From an uncultured Oscillospiraceae bacterium (GTDB lineage Bacteria; Bacillota; Clostridia; Oscillospirales; Acutalibacteraceae), in the NCBI GenBank assembly GCA_900544515.1, contig UQVI01000112.1:1-5897 (forward strand): a stretch of DNA of 5,897 nt, read 5' to 3'. Of the stretch, positions 1-5,897 are shown in pieces; the stretch's first letter is position 1; each line of letters opens with the position of its first letter. Both the position numbers and the translations under genes were made by a program. A model generated the notes under the pieces. That model worked only from the letters and a program-made list of their open reading frames with translations. It was not told the origin of the DNA and did no database searches.

Positions 1-65
1 AAGTTATAACAAAAAATATGTATTTAATTTTATTGCTTATGCCATTTATCATTTAATTACCAGCT
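1..65. other. Noncoding tail downstream of the nucleotidyltransferase gene
   Basis: Very AT-rich sequence following the stop codon of the minus-strand gene that ends at 66. I see no GC-rich stem followed by a T tract in the minus direction, so no intrinsic terminator is visible inside the window. Transcription may end further left or run into another gene. Confidence 0.5.
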
Positions 66-1238
66 TTAAATGTTCAGTTCGTTCAGAAGCCTTTTGTACT
101 GCTCAGATTCATTGTTTGTATTCATAATGGATTTTATTGTGCTTTTTGAGTGTGCCTTTCGTTTGAATACTGCATCAAATAATCTGTTAAGCCACGCAAC
201 AGGCAGCAGAAAAGGATATTTCTTTGCATAGGGGCACTGATTTTGCAGGTACCTTTTGCTTGGAAAAAACAGTGCAAACAAGGCTCTCAGCTTTGCTGAA
301 AAATTATTTCTGCCGTCTTTTCCGATGCCCTTGTTGATATAATAGTCACCCAGATTCCTTTTGTTAAAGCCAAAACTGCCGCTGCTGATGATTTCATTTT
401 CAAAAAGCTTTCGGAATTCTTCATTTTTATCAAAATCAATTTCGCTTTTTATCGGTGTATTAAACCAATAATGGCACAGCGAAAAACTTGCTTTTGCAAA
501 GGTTTCAATATGAAGTTCGGCACATTTTATTATAAATTTATCATAGTCAAAATCAACCATATGCCTGATGATCACATCAATGTCCATAAACATTTTTATC
601 CCTGCACCGCACAGATTGAAATGTTTAATGATGTGGCAAAGAATATAAAGCAGATGCTGCTCATCATCAATGAAATATTCAGATCCGTTATTTGTGCACA
701 TATCAAATATGTTCTTAAAATACGGATGATCATAGTCCTCTGTGCTGTGTATCTCGATATGCTGTTTGTCATAATCGAAGGCAAAGCCGTTGTCAGAGTC
801 ATCATTTATATTAATATTACTGCTTATAATAATTTGACGGAATCTGTCAATATCAGCGTATTTAATAATAATATCAATATCTCCGCTTGTCCTGAATTCT
901 TTTACAGGATAATAATTACGCAGGATTGCCCCTTTAATTAGCAGAAAATCTATCCCTGCGTCGGTAAGCATTTTCTTGACATCGTTTATTGCAATGGTTT
1001 TATTGTCACTGTCAATAAGCGTATATCCGAGCTTCTGACGAAATTTTGACAGAAGATTTTTTTTAGGCTGATTTTTGCTTTCAAGCATCATAATCTGATT
1101 TGTCGTAACTGCACATACATTATGAATATTTGAAAGTCTGTATATTTCCTGCCAATCTATATTTTCCTCAGCATCAGGAGATATATTATTAAGATAAGAT
1201 GAAATAAGTGAAACAAAATATTCTTCATTATTATTCAT
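66..1238 (-). CDS. Nucleotidyltransferase family protein (NTP_transf_5-like, polymerase-beta superfamily)
   Basis: Predicted nucleotidyltransferase of 390 residues; substrate and partner are unknown. The N-terminal third is helical. The catalytic core is visible as LLIKGAILRNYYP (99-111), then R116 and SGDIDI (118-123), where D120 and D122 are the paired metal-binding acids of the polymerase-beta fold. IEIH (161-164) probably supplies the third acid, E162. The later LCHIIKHF (200-207) and GAGIKMFMDID (211-221) match the His-rich helix and 'lRwllDi' segment usual in this family. The C-terminal FFPSKRYL and FLLPVAWLNRLFD stretches are also typical. All catalytic residues are present, so an active enzyme is likely. 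The start is well fixed: AGGAGGT (1245-1251) lies 6 bases before ATG. It is the second gene of a unit with the DUF2974 gene, 29 bases upstream, and is probably co-transcribed with it. No signal peptide is seen, so the product is likely cytoplasmic. Family assignment is fairly firm; biological role is not known. Confidence 0.85.
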   Translation of the reverse strand: MNNNEEYFVSLISSYLNNISPDAEENIDWQEIYRLSNIHNVCAVTTNQIMMLESKNQPKKNLLSKFRQKLGYTLIDSDNKTIAINDVKKMLTDAGIDFLLIKGAILRNYYPVKEFRTSGDIDIIIKYADIDRFRQIIISSNININDDSDNGFAFDYDKQHIEIHSTEDYDHPYFKNIFDMCTNNGSEYFIDDEQHLLYILCHIIKHFNLCGAGIKMFMDIDVIIRHMVDFDYDKFIIKCAELHIETFAKASFSLCHYWFNTPIKSEIDFDKNEEFRKLFENEIISSGSFGFNKRNLGDYYINKGIGKDGRNNFSAKLRALFALFFPSKRYLQNQCPYAKKYPFLLPVAWLNRLFDAVFKRKAHSKSTIKSIMNTNNESEQYKRLLNELNI

Positions 1239-1267
1239 TTTGATACCTCCTTTTTATAGATTTTAAA

Positions 1268-2413
1268 TCAATCCTTGCTGTCAGTCAATCCTATTTTCTT
1301 TGTCAGTGACTGAATATGTTCAAGATATACAAGACTTGAGAATTCTTTTATTGCCTGCTTGATTGTGCTTTCAATCAAGTCTTTTTGAAGATCGGTTATA
1401 TTTTTTAGCGAATGAATTGCTTTGATCAGTCTAGTAAAATCGAAGACCTTAATATCCTCATAGTTATTTATTCCTGAGCTTTCAACAAAGTCAAATATTG
1501 TTTCAAAAACGTCTTCAATATTTTCTTCACCGACTGCGACGGTCAGCTTCTTTAAATATTTGTCGACAAATTTGCTCGTTTCATCTGTCTCATCGGTAAA
1601 TTCAAAATGACTATCACGAATCAGCCAGGATGATACCTGATGCTGTTTAATATTTTCATTTGTGCTTTTTACAATCTTCCTTGATGCGTTGTGATAAAGC
1701 ATACAGCCGATGATTGAGGACTGTGGTATATATGAAAATATTCTGTCCTTCATTTCAATGAAATCATATCGTTCAATCATCTGTCGCGGAAAGCCCGGTG
1801 CATCAAACTCGTAGATGCCTTTGATTTTCTTTTTCAGTGAATTGGAACAACTTACACCGGAAAAGGAAGCAAGATTTCCGCCTTTTGAATGACCGCATAT
1901 CATCAGATTTCTTTGCGCAAGGGTTCCGCATTCCTCAAGATAATAAAGTGCATGAATCTGTGCAGGAACAGGGAACATATAGCTGAGCATTGCGGATTCC
2001 TTAATTCCGGTAACACTTGTGTCCGTACCTCTGAATGCGATAACTGCAAGCTCACTGTTTATGTAAAAGGTTATTGCTGAAAATTGCTTGTCGATTTTAT
2101 CATTAACATTATTTACATATTTTAAAAGTGTGATATTCTTATATCTGTTTGTATGTGCACACTGATTCAAAAGCATGGATGCCTTGTAAACAATTGATAT
2201 TTTTTCCTTGAGTTCATCCTCATTGTAGAGATTGAAATACTGGTATGATGCTTCTTCAAGAGTTATTTCCACATCACTGTCAGGTTTACATACTATAGCG
2301 GAGAAATCCACATAACTCAGCTGTGAAAATATCAGTGCATCAACCTCGTTGAAGGGCACTTCATTGAAAGACATATTTTTATATTTTTCAATATATTCCG
2401 TAATCGTACTCAT
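1268..2413 (-). CDS. DUF2974 (Mbeg1-like) alpha/beta-hydrolase-fold protein, lipase-like
   Basis: About 381 residues from the preferred start, 383 from the upstream ATG at 2419 (numbering below uses 383). Diagnostic family segments appear in order: PFNEVDALIFSQLSYVDF (22-39), KQFSAITFYI (111-120), AVIAFRGTD (125-133), PVPAQIHALYYL (150-161), the nucleophile elbow CGHSKGGNLA (175-184) with S178, EFDAPGF (204-210), YIPQSSIIGCMLYH (230-243), and QHQVSSW (259-265), where H260 is the likely catalytic His. The fold is that of lipase/esterase hydrolases, so a serine hydrolase is a reasonable inference. No substrate is established for the family. There is no signal peptide or membrane segment, suggesting a cytoplasmic protein. 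The charged C-terminal helical tail beyond about residue 280 has no recognised motif. It is the first gene of a likely two-gene operon with the nucleotidyltransferase downstream. The ATG at 2411-2413 is chosen because GGGGA (2420-2424) sits 6 bases from it but directly abuts the ATG at 2417-2419. Confidence 0.87.
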   Translation of the reverse strand: MSTITEYIEKYKNMSFNEVPFNEVDALIFSQLSYVDFSAIVCKPDSDVEITLEEASYQYFNLYNEDELKEKISIVYKASMLLNQCAHTNRYKNITLLKYVNNVNDKIDKQFSAITFYINSELAVIAFRGTDTSVTGIKESAMLSYMFPVPAQIHALYYLEECGTLAQRNLMICGHSKGGNLASFSGVSCSNSLKKKIKGIYEFDAPGFPRQMIERYDFIEMKDRIFSYIPQSSIIGCMLYHNASRKIVKSTNENIKQHQVSSWLIRDSHFEFTDETDETSKFVDKYLKKLTVAVGEENIEDVFETIFDFVESSGINNYEDIKVFDFTRLIKAIHSLKNITDLQKDLIESTIKQAIKEFSSLVYLEHIQSLTKKIGLTDSKD

Positions 2414-2419
2414 ACTCAT

Positions 2420-2424
2420 TCCCC
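2420..2424 (-). promoter_or_regulatory. Ribosome binding site that decides the DUF2974 start
   Basis: On the minus strand the sequence reads GGGGA-ATGAGT-ATG. The purine run touches the first ATG (2417-2419), leaving no usable spacer, but lies 6 bases before the second ATG (2411-2413). The second start is therefore more plausible. GGGGA pairs only moderately with the anti-Shine-Dalgarno sequence, using G-U pairs. Confidence 0.5.
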
Positions 2425-2650
2425 ATTAACAAATTGTCTACAAAAAAGATAAATAAAATTCATTTTAGTTTAATAGTTTTGAAATTTTCCTTTGGTAATA
2501 TTTAGACAAGCAAAAGGAAAGCTTACTTTAGTTTCATAATTTTTTCCGAGTGGAAAACAGTTTTCGGAGTCAGAGTTTCTCCTCATTCAATTCATAAAAA
2601 TACTTTTTTCATTTCTCTGTCTGTTTTTAAAAATACTCCATCCACTTAAC

Positions 2651-2677
2651 CACCTCTGCTCCCCCAAAGCAGAGGTG
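2651..2677. terminator. 10-bp perfect hairpin at the 3' end of the nitroreductase gene
   Basis: CACCTCTGCT (2651-2660) and AGCAGAGGTG (2668-2677) are exact complements around a 7-base loop. The hairpin starts 19 bases after the nitroreductase stop codon, the usual place for a transcript end. However, the T-rich tail (TGTTTCTTTT) lies on the plus-strand side. In the nitroreductase direction the stem is followed by GTTAAGTGG, with no T tract. As an intrinsic terminator it therefore fits plus-strand (antisense) transcripts better. For the nitroreductase mRNA it may act only as a 3'-stabilising stem, or be part of a repeat element. Confidence 0.45.
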
Positions 2678-2696
2678 TGTTTCTTTTATGGACAAA

Positions 2697-3215
2697 TTAA
2701 AATTCGTTATAGCTTACCATTTTGTTCATATCAATAAATGTATTGTGAAGCGGATTTACAGGTGCATCATCAGCCGGGTATCCTGTCGGAAGAAGGGCAA
2801 GTATTTCCAGATTATCCGGTATTGAAAAATGACTGCGTATTTTTTCAGGATCAAATGCCATTACCCATGTTGTTCCCAGTCCGATATCCTCTGCCTGAAG
2901 CATCATATGCGTTGTTACGATGCTTGCATCAATTTCGGCAGAGTTCCTGCCGTCATATTTTCTTATATATGCCGCTTCGCTTTCATAACAGATGATAAAG
3001 CAAAGCGGTGCATTAAAGCCGTATTTTGTACACGTATTCAGCTTAGAAAGCTTTTCTTTATTATTGATTACAAGTATTCTCTGTGGTTGTTTATTAACGG
3101 CAGTGGGTGCAACAAGAGCAGCGTTTAAAATCATATCAATTTTATTCTGCTCAACCTCCTGCACTTTGAATTTTCTGCAGGAAAAGCGTTTTTTCGCTAA
3201 TTCGGAAAAAGACAT
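2697..3215 (-). CDS. Nitroreductase family protein (FMN-dependent oxidoreductase)
   Basis: A compact 172-residue member of the nitroreductase superfamily. These are usually homodimers that bind FMN and use NAD(P)H to reduce nitro compounds, quinones or flavins; the true substrate here cannot be told. Visible motifs are KKRFSCRKF (8-16) with the FMN-phosphate-contacting R10, S12 and R14, the APTAVNKQPQR segment (36-46), AEIDASIVTTHMMLQAEDIGLGTTWV (93-118, the dimer-interface helix and flavin-contact loop), and ILALLPTGYPAD (138-149). The length fits the short subfamily, with no added ferredoxin domain. The start is supported by GAGGT (3224-3228), 8 bases before ATG. It is transcribed alone, divergently from tex, from a promoter at 3247-3275 overlapped by a dyad, so regulated expression, for instance by redox stress, is a reasonable inference. 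Cytoplasmic. Confidence 0.92.
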   Translation of the reverse strand: MSFSELAKKRFSCRKFKVQEVEQNKIDMILNAALVAPTAVNKQPQRILVINNKEKLSKLNTCTKYGFNAPLCFIICYESEAAYIRKYDGRNSAEIDASIVTTHMMLQAEDIGLGTTWVMAFDPEKIRSHFSIPDNLEILALLPTGYPADDAPVNPLHNTFIDMNKMVSYNEF

Positions 3216-3246
3216 ATAAATTTACCTCACTTTAATTTATGCCTAT

Positions 3247-3275
3247 ATAATAGCAAATATATATTAAAAACACAA
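3247..3275 (-). promoter_or_regulatory. Sigma-70/SigA-type promoter of the nitroreductase gene
   Basis: Read on the minus strand, -35 TTGTGT (3270-3275) is followed by exactly 17 bases and then -10 TATTAT (3247-3252). The bases TGC directly before the -10 give an extended -10 form. Transcription would start near 3240, leaving a leader of about 25 bases that carries the ribosome binding site. Confidence 0.65.
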
Positions 3276-3287
3276 TAAATATATGCT
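3252..3287. promoter_or_regulatory. Imperfect 14-base inverted repeat over the nitroreductase promoter, candidate operator
   Basis: The left arm AGCAAATATATATT (3252-3265) and right arm AATAAATATATGCT (3274-3287) match as inverted copies at 12 of 14 positions around an 8-base centre. The dyad covers the -35 element, fills the promoter spacer, and touches the first base of the -10. A bound repressor would therefore block the nitroreductase promoter. The sequence is very AT-rich, so part of the match could be chance; the AGCA/TGCT ends are the informative part. No regulator gene lies in the window. Confidence 0.4.
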
Positions 3288-3306
3288 TTTATTTTTTGTT
3301 CAAATC

Positions 3307-3315
3307 TGTTAGAAT
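3307..3315 (+). promoter_or_regulatory. Extended -10 motif, probable tex promoter
   Basis: TGT followed by TAGAAT (3310-3315) forms an extended -10 on the plus strand, 37 bases before the tex start codon. The -35 position 17 bases upstream (3287-3292, TTTTAT) is poor, which is common for extended -10 promoters. TTGTTC at 3296-3301 resembles a -35 but is spaced too closely. Confidence 0.35.
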
Positions 3316-3352
3316 AATAACACGATTTACTTTATTGCTGAAAGGATAATTT

Positions 3353-5506
3353 ATGGATATTACATTAAAGCTTACTCAGGAATTTTCACTGAAAGCATGG
3401 CAGGTTGAAAACGTTATAAAACTGATTGACGATGGCAATACAATTCCTTTTATTGCCCGCTACCGAAAAGAAGCGACAGGCTCGCTTGACGACCAGCTTT
3501 TAAGAAGTCTTTATGACAGATTGACTTACCTCAGAAATATGGAGGAGCAGAAGGAAAAGATTATTGCCTCAATCGAGTCACAGGAGTTAATGACGGATGA
3601 GATAAAGGCATCTATTGAAAATGCAGCAACACTTACTGAGCTCGAAGATATATACAGACCCTTCAGACCTAAGAGGAAAACACGTGCATCTGTTGCAAAG
3701 GCAAAAGGCTTGCAGGGTCTTGCAGATGCTGTATATGCGCAGGAAAAGGAAAGCAAGTCACCGTTGGAACTTGCTGAGAATTATCTGAATGAAGAGGTTG
3801 AAACCGTTCAGGATGCAATTGACGGTGCAAGGGATATTATTGCCGAAATGATATCCGATGATCCGGCAGGCAGAAAGATGATACGTTACTCCTGCAAGAA
3901 TAACGGCAGCATTGTTGTAACAGGTATTAAAGAGGATTTAGGCGTATACGAAATGTACAAGGAATACAGCGAGCCTATTAAATCTATTGCCGGACACAGA
4001 GTGCTTGCAGTCAACAGGGGAGAAAAGGAAGGTTTTCTTAAGGTATCTGTTGATTTTGATAAAATTGTTGCACTCTCAATGCTGTCAAATCTTCACGTTA
4101 AAAATAATTCACCGACAACGGATGTAGTCGTTGAAGCGATTGAGGATTCCTATTCTCGTCTTATTTTTCCATCCATTGAGCGTGAAATCAGAAATACGCT
4201 GACGGATAATGCAAGTGAAAGTGCAATAGAGGTTTTTGCAAAAAATACACGTCAGCTGCTTATGCAGCCGCCAGTGAAAAATAAAATCACACTGGGACTT
4301 GATCCCGGATACAGAACAGGCTGCAAGGTTGCAGTTGTTGACGAAACAGGCAAGGTGCTGGACACCGGTGTAATCTATCCTGTTCCGCCGCATAACAAGA
4401 TTGAAGAGGCTAAGAAGATTATAAAGAATCTTGTGAAAAAGCATAATGTGCAGATGTTTGCTATCGGCAACGGTACTGCGTCTCACGAAACAGAGGTTTT
4501 CGCCGCTGAGGTGATCAAGGAGCTTGACTGCGGTATAACATACATGGTTGTAAGTGAAGCAGGTGCGTCAGTTTATTCAGCATCAAAACTTGCTGCACAG
4601 GAATTTCCTGAATATGATGTTTCCTTAAGAAGTGCCGTATCCATTGCAAGACGGCTTCAGGATCCACTTGCCGAGCTTGTTAAAATTGACCCTAAGGCAA
4701 TCGGTGTGGGGCAGTATCAGCACGATATGCCGCAGAATCGCCTGTCACAGGCGCTTGACGGCGTTGTTGAGGACTGTGTAAACTCAGTAGGTGTAGATTT
4801 GAATACTGCATCTGCTCAGCTTCTGAATAGGGTTGCAGGTGTGTCCTCTGCAGTTGCAAATAATATTGTCGCTTACCGACAGGAGAACGGTGCATTCACA
4901 TCACGTGAACAAATTAAGAAAGTATCAAAGCTTGGACCAAAAGCATTTGAGCAGTGCGCAGGCTTCCTCAGAGTGAGTGAAAGCAAAAACGTTTTAGACA
5001 ATACGGCAGTTCACCCTGAAAGCTATAGTGCCGCCAAAGAATTGCTTAAGCTCTGCAATGTGTCAGACGCTGATGTGAGAAACGGAAATGTTTCTGCAGT
5101 TCAGAGCTATGTCAAGACAGTCGGTACCTCTGCACTTGCACAGCAGCTTGGTATCGGTGAGCCTACTCTGATTGATATTACTAAGGAAATTGCAAAGCCC
5201 GGCCGTGACCCACGTGACGAGCTGCCTGCACCGCTGCTGAGAACGGATGTTATGGGCATTGACGATTTAAAGGTTGGTATGGAACTCAAGGGCACTGTAA
5301 GAAATGTTATTGATTTCGGTGCGTTTGTTGATATCGGTGTGCATCAGGACGGACTTGTTCATATTTCTCAGATAACGGATAAATATATCAAGCACCCAAG
5401 TGATGTGCTTAAGGTAGGCGATATTATTACTGTCTGGGTATTATCAGTTGATGCGGCCAAAAAGAGAATCGGTCTGACAATGAAGGCGCCTAAAAATGGA
5501 AATTAA
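3353..5506 (+). CDS. tex: Tex family S1 RNA-binding transcription accessory protein
   Basis: 717 residues, the full length expected for Firmicute Tex (Bacillus YdcI-like). Tex binds nucleic acid, mainly RNA, in the cytoplasm and influences transcription; its exact mechanism is not settled. Domains in order: the N-terminal helical region with TIPFIARYRKEATG (30-43) and YRPFRPKRKTRA (101-112); the central region with HRVLAVNRGEKEGFL; the YqgF/RNase H-like domain starting ITLGLDPGYRTGCK (312-325) with D317, and continuing through GNGTASHETE (372-381); the helix-hairpin-helix region (about 480-550) beginning GVDLNTASAQLLNRVAGV; the conserved VHPESY; and a C-terminal S1 domain (about 641-711) containing GTVRNVIDFGAFVDIG and DGLVHIS. 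No truncation or frameshift is seen. The start is supported by AAAGGAT (3341-3347) ending 5 bases before ATG. Its end overlaps the next gene by 11 bases, so the two are probably co-transcribed and translationally coupled. Confidence 0.97.
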   Translation: MDITLKLTQEFSLKAWQVENVIKLIDDGNTIPFIARYRKEATGSLDDQLLRSLYDRLTYLRNMEEQKEKIIASIESQELMTDEIKASIENAATLTELEDIYRPFRPKRKTRASVAKAKGLQGLADAVYAQEKESKSPLELAENYLNEEVETVQDAIDGARDIIAEMISDDPAGRKMIRYSCKNNGSIVVTGIKEDLGVYEMYKEYSEPIKSIAGHRVLAVNRGEKEGFLKVSVDFDKIVALSMLSNLHVKNNSPTTDVVVEAIEDSYSRLIFPSIEREIRNTLTDNASESAIEVFAKNTRQLLMQPPVKNKITLGLDPGYRTGCKVAVVDETGKVLDTGVIYPVPPHNKIEEAKKIIKNLVKKHNVQMFAIGNGTASHETEVFAAEVIKELDCGITYMVVSEAGASVYSASKLAAQEFPEYDVSLRSAVSIARRLQDPLAELVKIDPKAIGVGQYQHDMPQNRLSQALDGVVEDCVNSVGVDLNTASAQLLNRVAGVSSAVANNIVAYRQENGAFTSREQIKKVSKLGPKAFEQCAGFLRVSESKNVLDNTAVHPESYSAAKELLKLCNVSDADVRNGNVSAVQSYVKTVGTSALAQQLGIGEPTLIDITKEIAKPGRDPRDELPAPLLRTDVMGIDDLKVGMELKGTVRNVIDFGAFVDIGVHQDGLVHISQITDKYIKHPSDVLKVGDIITVWVLSVDAAKKRIGLTMKAPKNGN

Positions 5507-5897
5507 AGTTATAAAATCAAAGCGCAAAACGATTTCACTTTCTGTTGATGATAATCTGAATGCTGTTGTGAAAGCACCATATGGCGTATCAACTGAAAAA
5601 ATAAATGATTTTGTAGAGAGCAACAGAGAATGGCTGATGAAAGCAACAGAGCGTAAGAAAGCACAGCTTGAAAGAACTGACCTTACCGAAGATGAAATTA
5701 TAAATCTGATTCATCTTGCTAAGGACGTTATTCCAAAGCGTGTGGAACACTATTCCAAAATAATGAATCTCTGTCCGACAGGGCTAAGAATCACAAAGGC
5801 GAAAAAGCGTTTTGGTTCCTGTAATGGAAAAAACTCCCTTTGTTTTTCCTGTTTTCTTATGAAATATCCTATGGAAGCTGTCGATTATGTTGTGGTG
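5496..5897 (+). CDS. YgjP-like (DUF45/M48-type) metallopeptidase, 3' end cut by the window
   Basis: The first 134 residues of a gene that continues beyond the window. The reading frame stays open to the last base. Family features are RKTISLSV (10-17), VKAPYGVS (25-32), NREWL (43-47), and KKRFGSCNGKNSLCFSCFLMKYP (103-125), matching the family's 'RWGSC' region with Phe in place of the usual Trp. The fragment ends YVVV (131-134), which in this family directly precedes the zinc-binding HELxH motif, so the catalytic site itself is not in view. The family is predicted to be zinc-dependent proteases, with no signal peptide seen here. The ATG at 5496-5498 overlaps the end of tex by 11 bases, with AAGG (5483-5486) 9 bases upstream inside tex, so translation is likely coupled. 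Whether the gene is intact cannot be judged. Confidence 0.9.
   Translation, partial: MEIKVIKSKRKTISLSVDDNLNAVVKAPYGVSTEKINDFVESNREWLMKATERKKAQLERTDLTEDEIINLIHLAKDVIPKRVEHYSKIMNLCPTGLRITKAKKRFGSCNGKNSLCFSCFLMKYPMEAVDYVVV

Larger units (their letters stand above)
2420..2696. other. 277-base intergenic region with hairpins and short repeats, possible dispersed element
   Basis: No ORF of meaningful length with a ribosome binding site is found on either strand. The region contains a 10-bp hairpin (2651-2677), a looser inverted pair TTTCCTTT (2486-2493)/AAAGGAAA (2513-2520), TTGTCTA (2434-2440) opposed by TAGACAA (2503-2509), two copies of TTTAGTTT (2464-2471, 2527-2534), two copies of AAAAATACT (2596-2604, 2629-2637), and TCCGA/TCGGA (2545-2549/2564-2568). 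It must carry the promoter of the DUF2974 unit. The only candidate I see is TTACCA, 17 bases, TATTAA on the minus strand, which is weak. The density of small repeats suggests a palindromic intergenic repeat, but that needs a copy-number search. Confidence 0.45.

Noticed and set aside
471..941. 156-residue open frame on the plus strand opposite the nucleotidyltransferase
   Set aside because: It lies wholly antisense to a gene with clear family motifs, has no Shine-Dalgarno, and its translation resembles no known protein.
2416..2463. 15-residue minus-strand ORF ending ATGA-style on the DUF2974 start, a possible leader peptide
   Set aside because: No ribosome binding site precedes its ATG, and its sequence shows no run of regulatory codons. 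The overlap is probably chance.
2738..3219. Overlapping plus-strand open frames opposite the nitroreductase
   Set aside because: They are shadows of the nitroreductase gene, Cys-rich with no recognisable motif, and have no supporting promoter or ribosome binding site.
3296..3320. TTGTTC and TAATAA as a tex promoter pair
   Set aside because: The spacer is only 13 bases, too short for a SigA promoter; the extended -10 at 3307-3315 fits better.
4109..4486. 125-residue minus-strand open frame inside tex
   Set aside because: Antisense to the conserved core of Tex; its composition is what reversed Tex codons would give.
1..5897. CRISPR array, tRNA, rRNA, insertion sequence or riboswitch
   Set aside because: No regularly spaced repeats, cloverleaf, transposase motif or recognisable aptamer was seen on either strand; noncoding space is limited to the gaps described.

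Overview
The window is AT-rich with strong Shine-Dalgarno sites. Its gene families (a DUF2974/Mbeg1-like hydrolase, a full-length Tex, a YgjP-like metallopeptidase) are typical of gut Firmicutes. My best guess is a clostridium of the Ruminococcaceae/Oscillospiraceae type, inferred from composition and gene style rather than from a marker gene.

Layout. Three genes lie on the minus strand in the left part. From right to left they are a small FMN nitroreductase-family protein (2697-3215), a 277-base intergenic stretch, and a two-gene unit: a DUF2974 alpha/beta-hydrolase-like protein (1268-2413) followed 29 bases later by a predicted nucleotidyltransferase of the NTP_transf_5 type (66-1238). Two genes lie on the plus strand in the right part: tex (3353-5506), a complete S1-domain RNA-binding protein, and an 11-base-overlapping YgjP-like zinc metallopeptidase gene (5496 to the window end). 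That last gene is cut off just before its expected HExxH motif.

Control. The nitroreductase and tex are divergent across 137 bases. This spacer holds a well-formed promoter for the nitroreductase, with a 17-base spacer and extended -10, and an extended -10 motif for tex. It also holds an imperfect 14-base-arm dyad that sits over the nitroreductase promoter and looks like an operator. The 2420-2696 gap holds a 10-bp perfect hairpin just beyond the nitroreductase stop, plus several short repeats, and may be a dispersed intergenic element.

How the genes work together. The tex/metallopeptidase pair is translationally coupled and recalls the linkage of tex to SprT-like metalloprotein genes in Bacillus. 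The hydrolase/nucleotidyltransferase pair looks like an operon, but its function is unknown. Most of the window is ordinary chromosomal housekeeping. I see no mobile element, CRISPR array, tRNA or rRNA, and no clear new system. The least explained items are the two-gene hydrolase/nucleotidyltransferase unit and the two noncoding regions.
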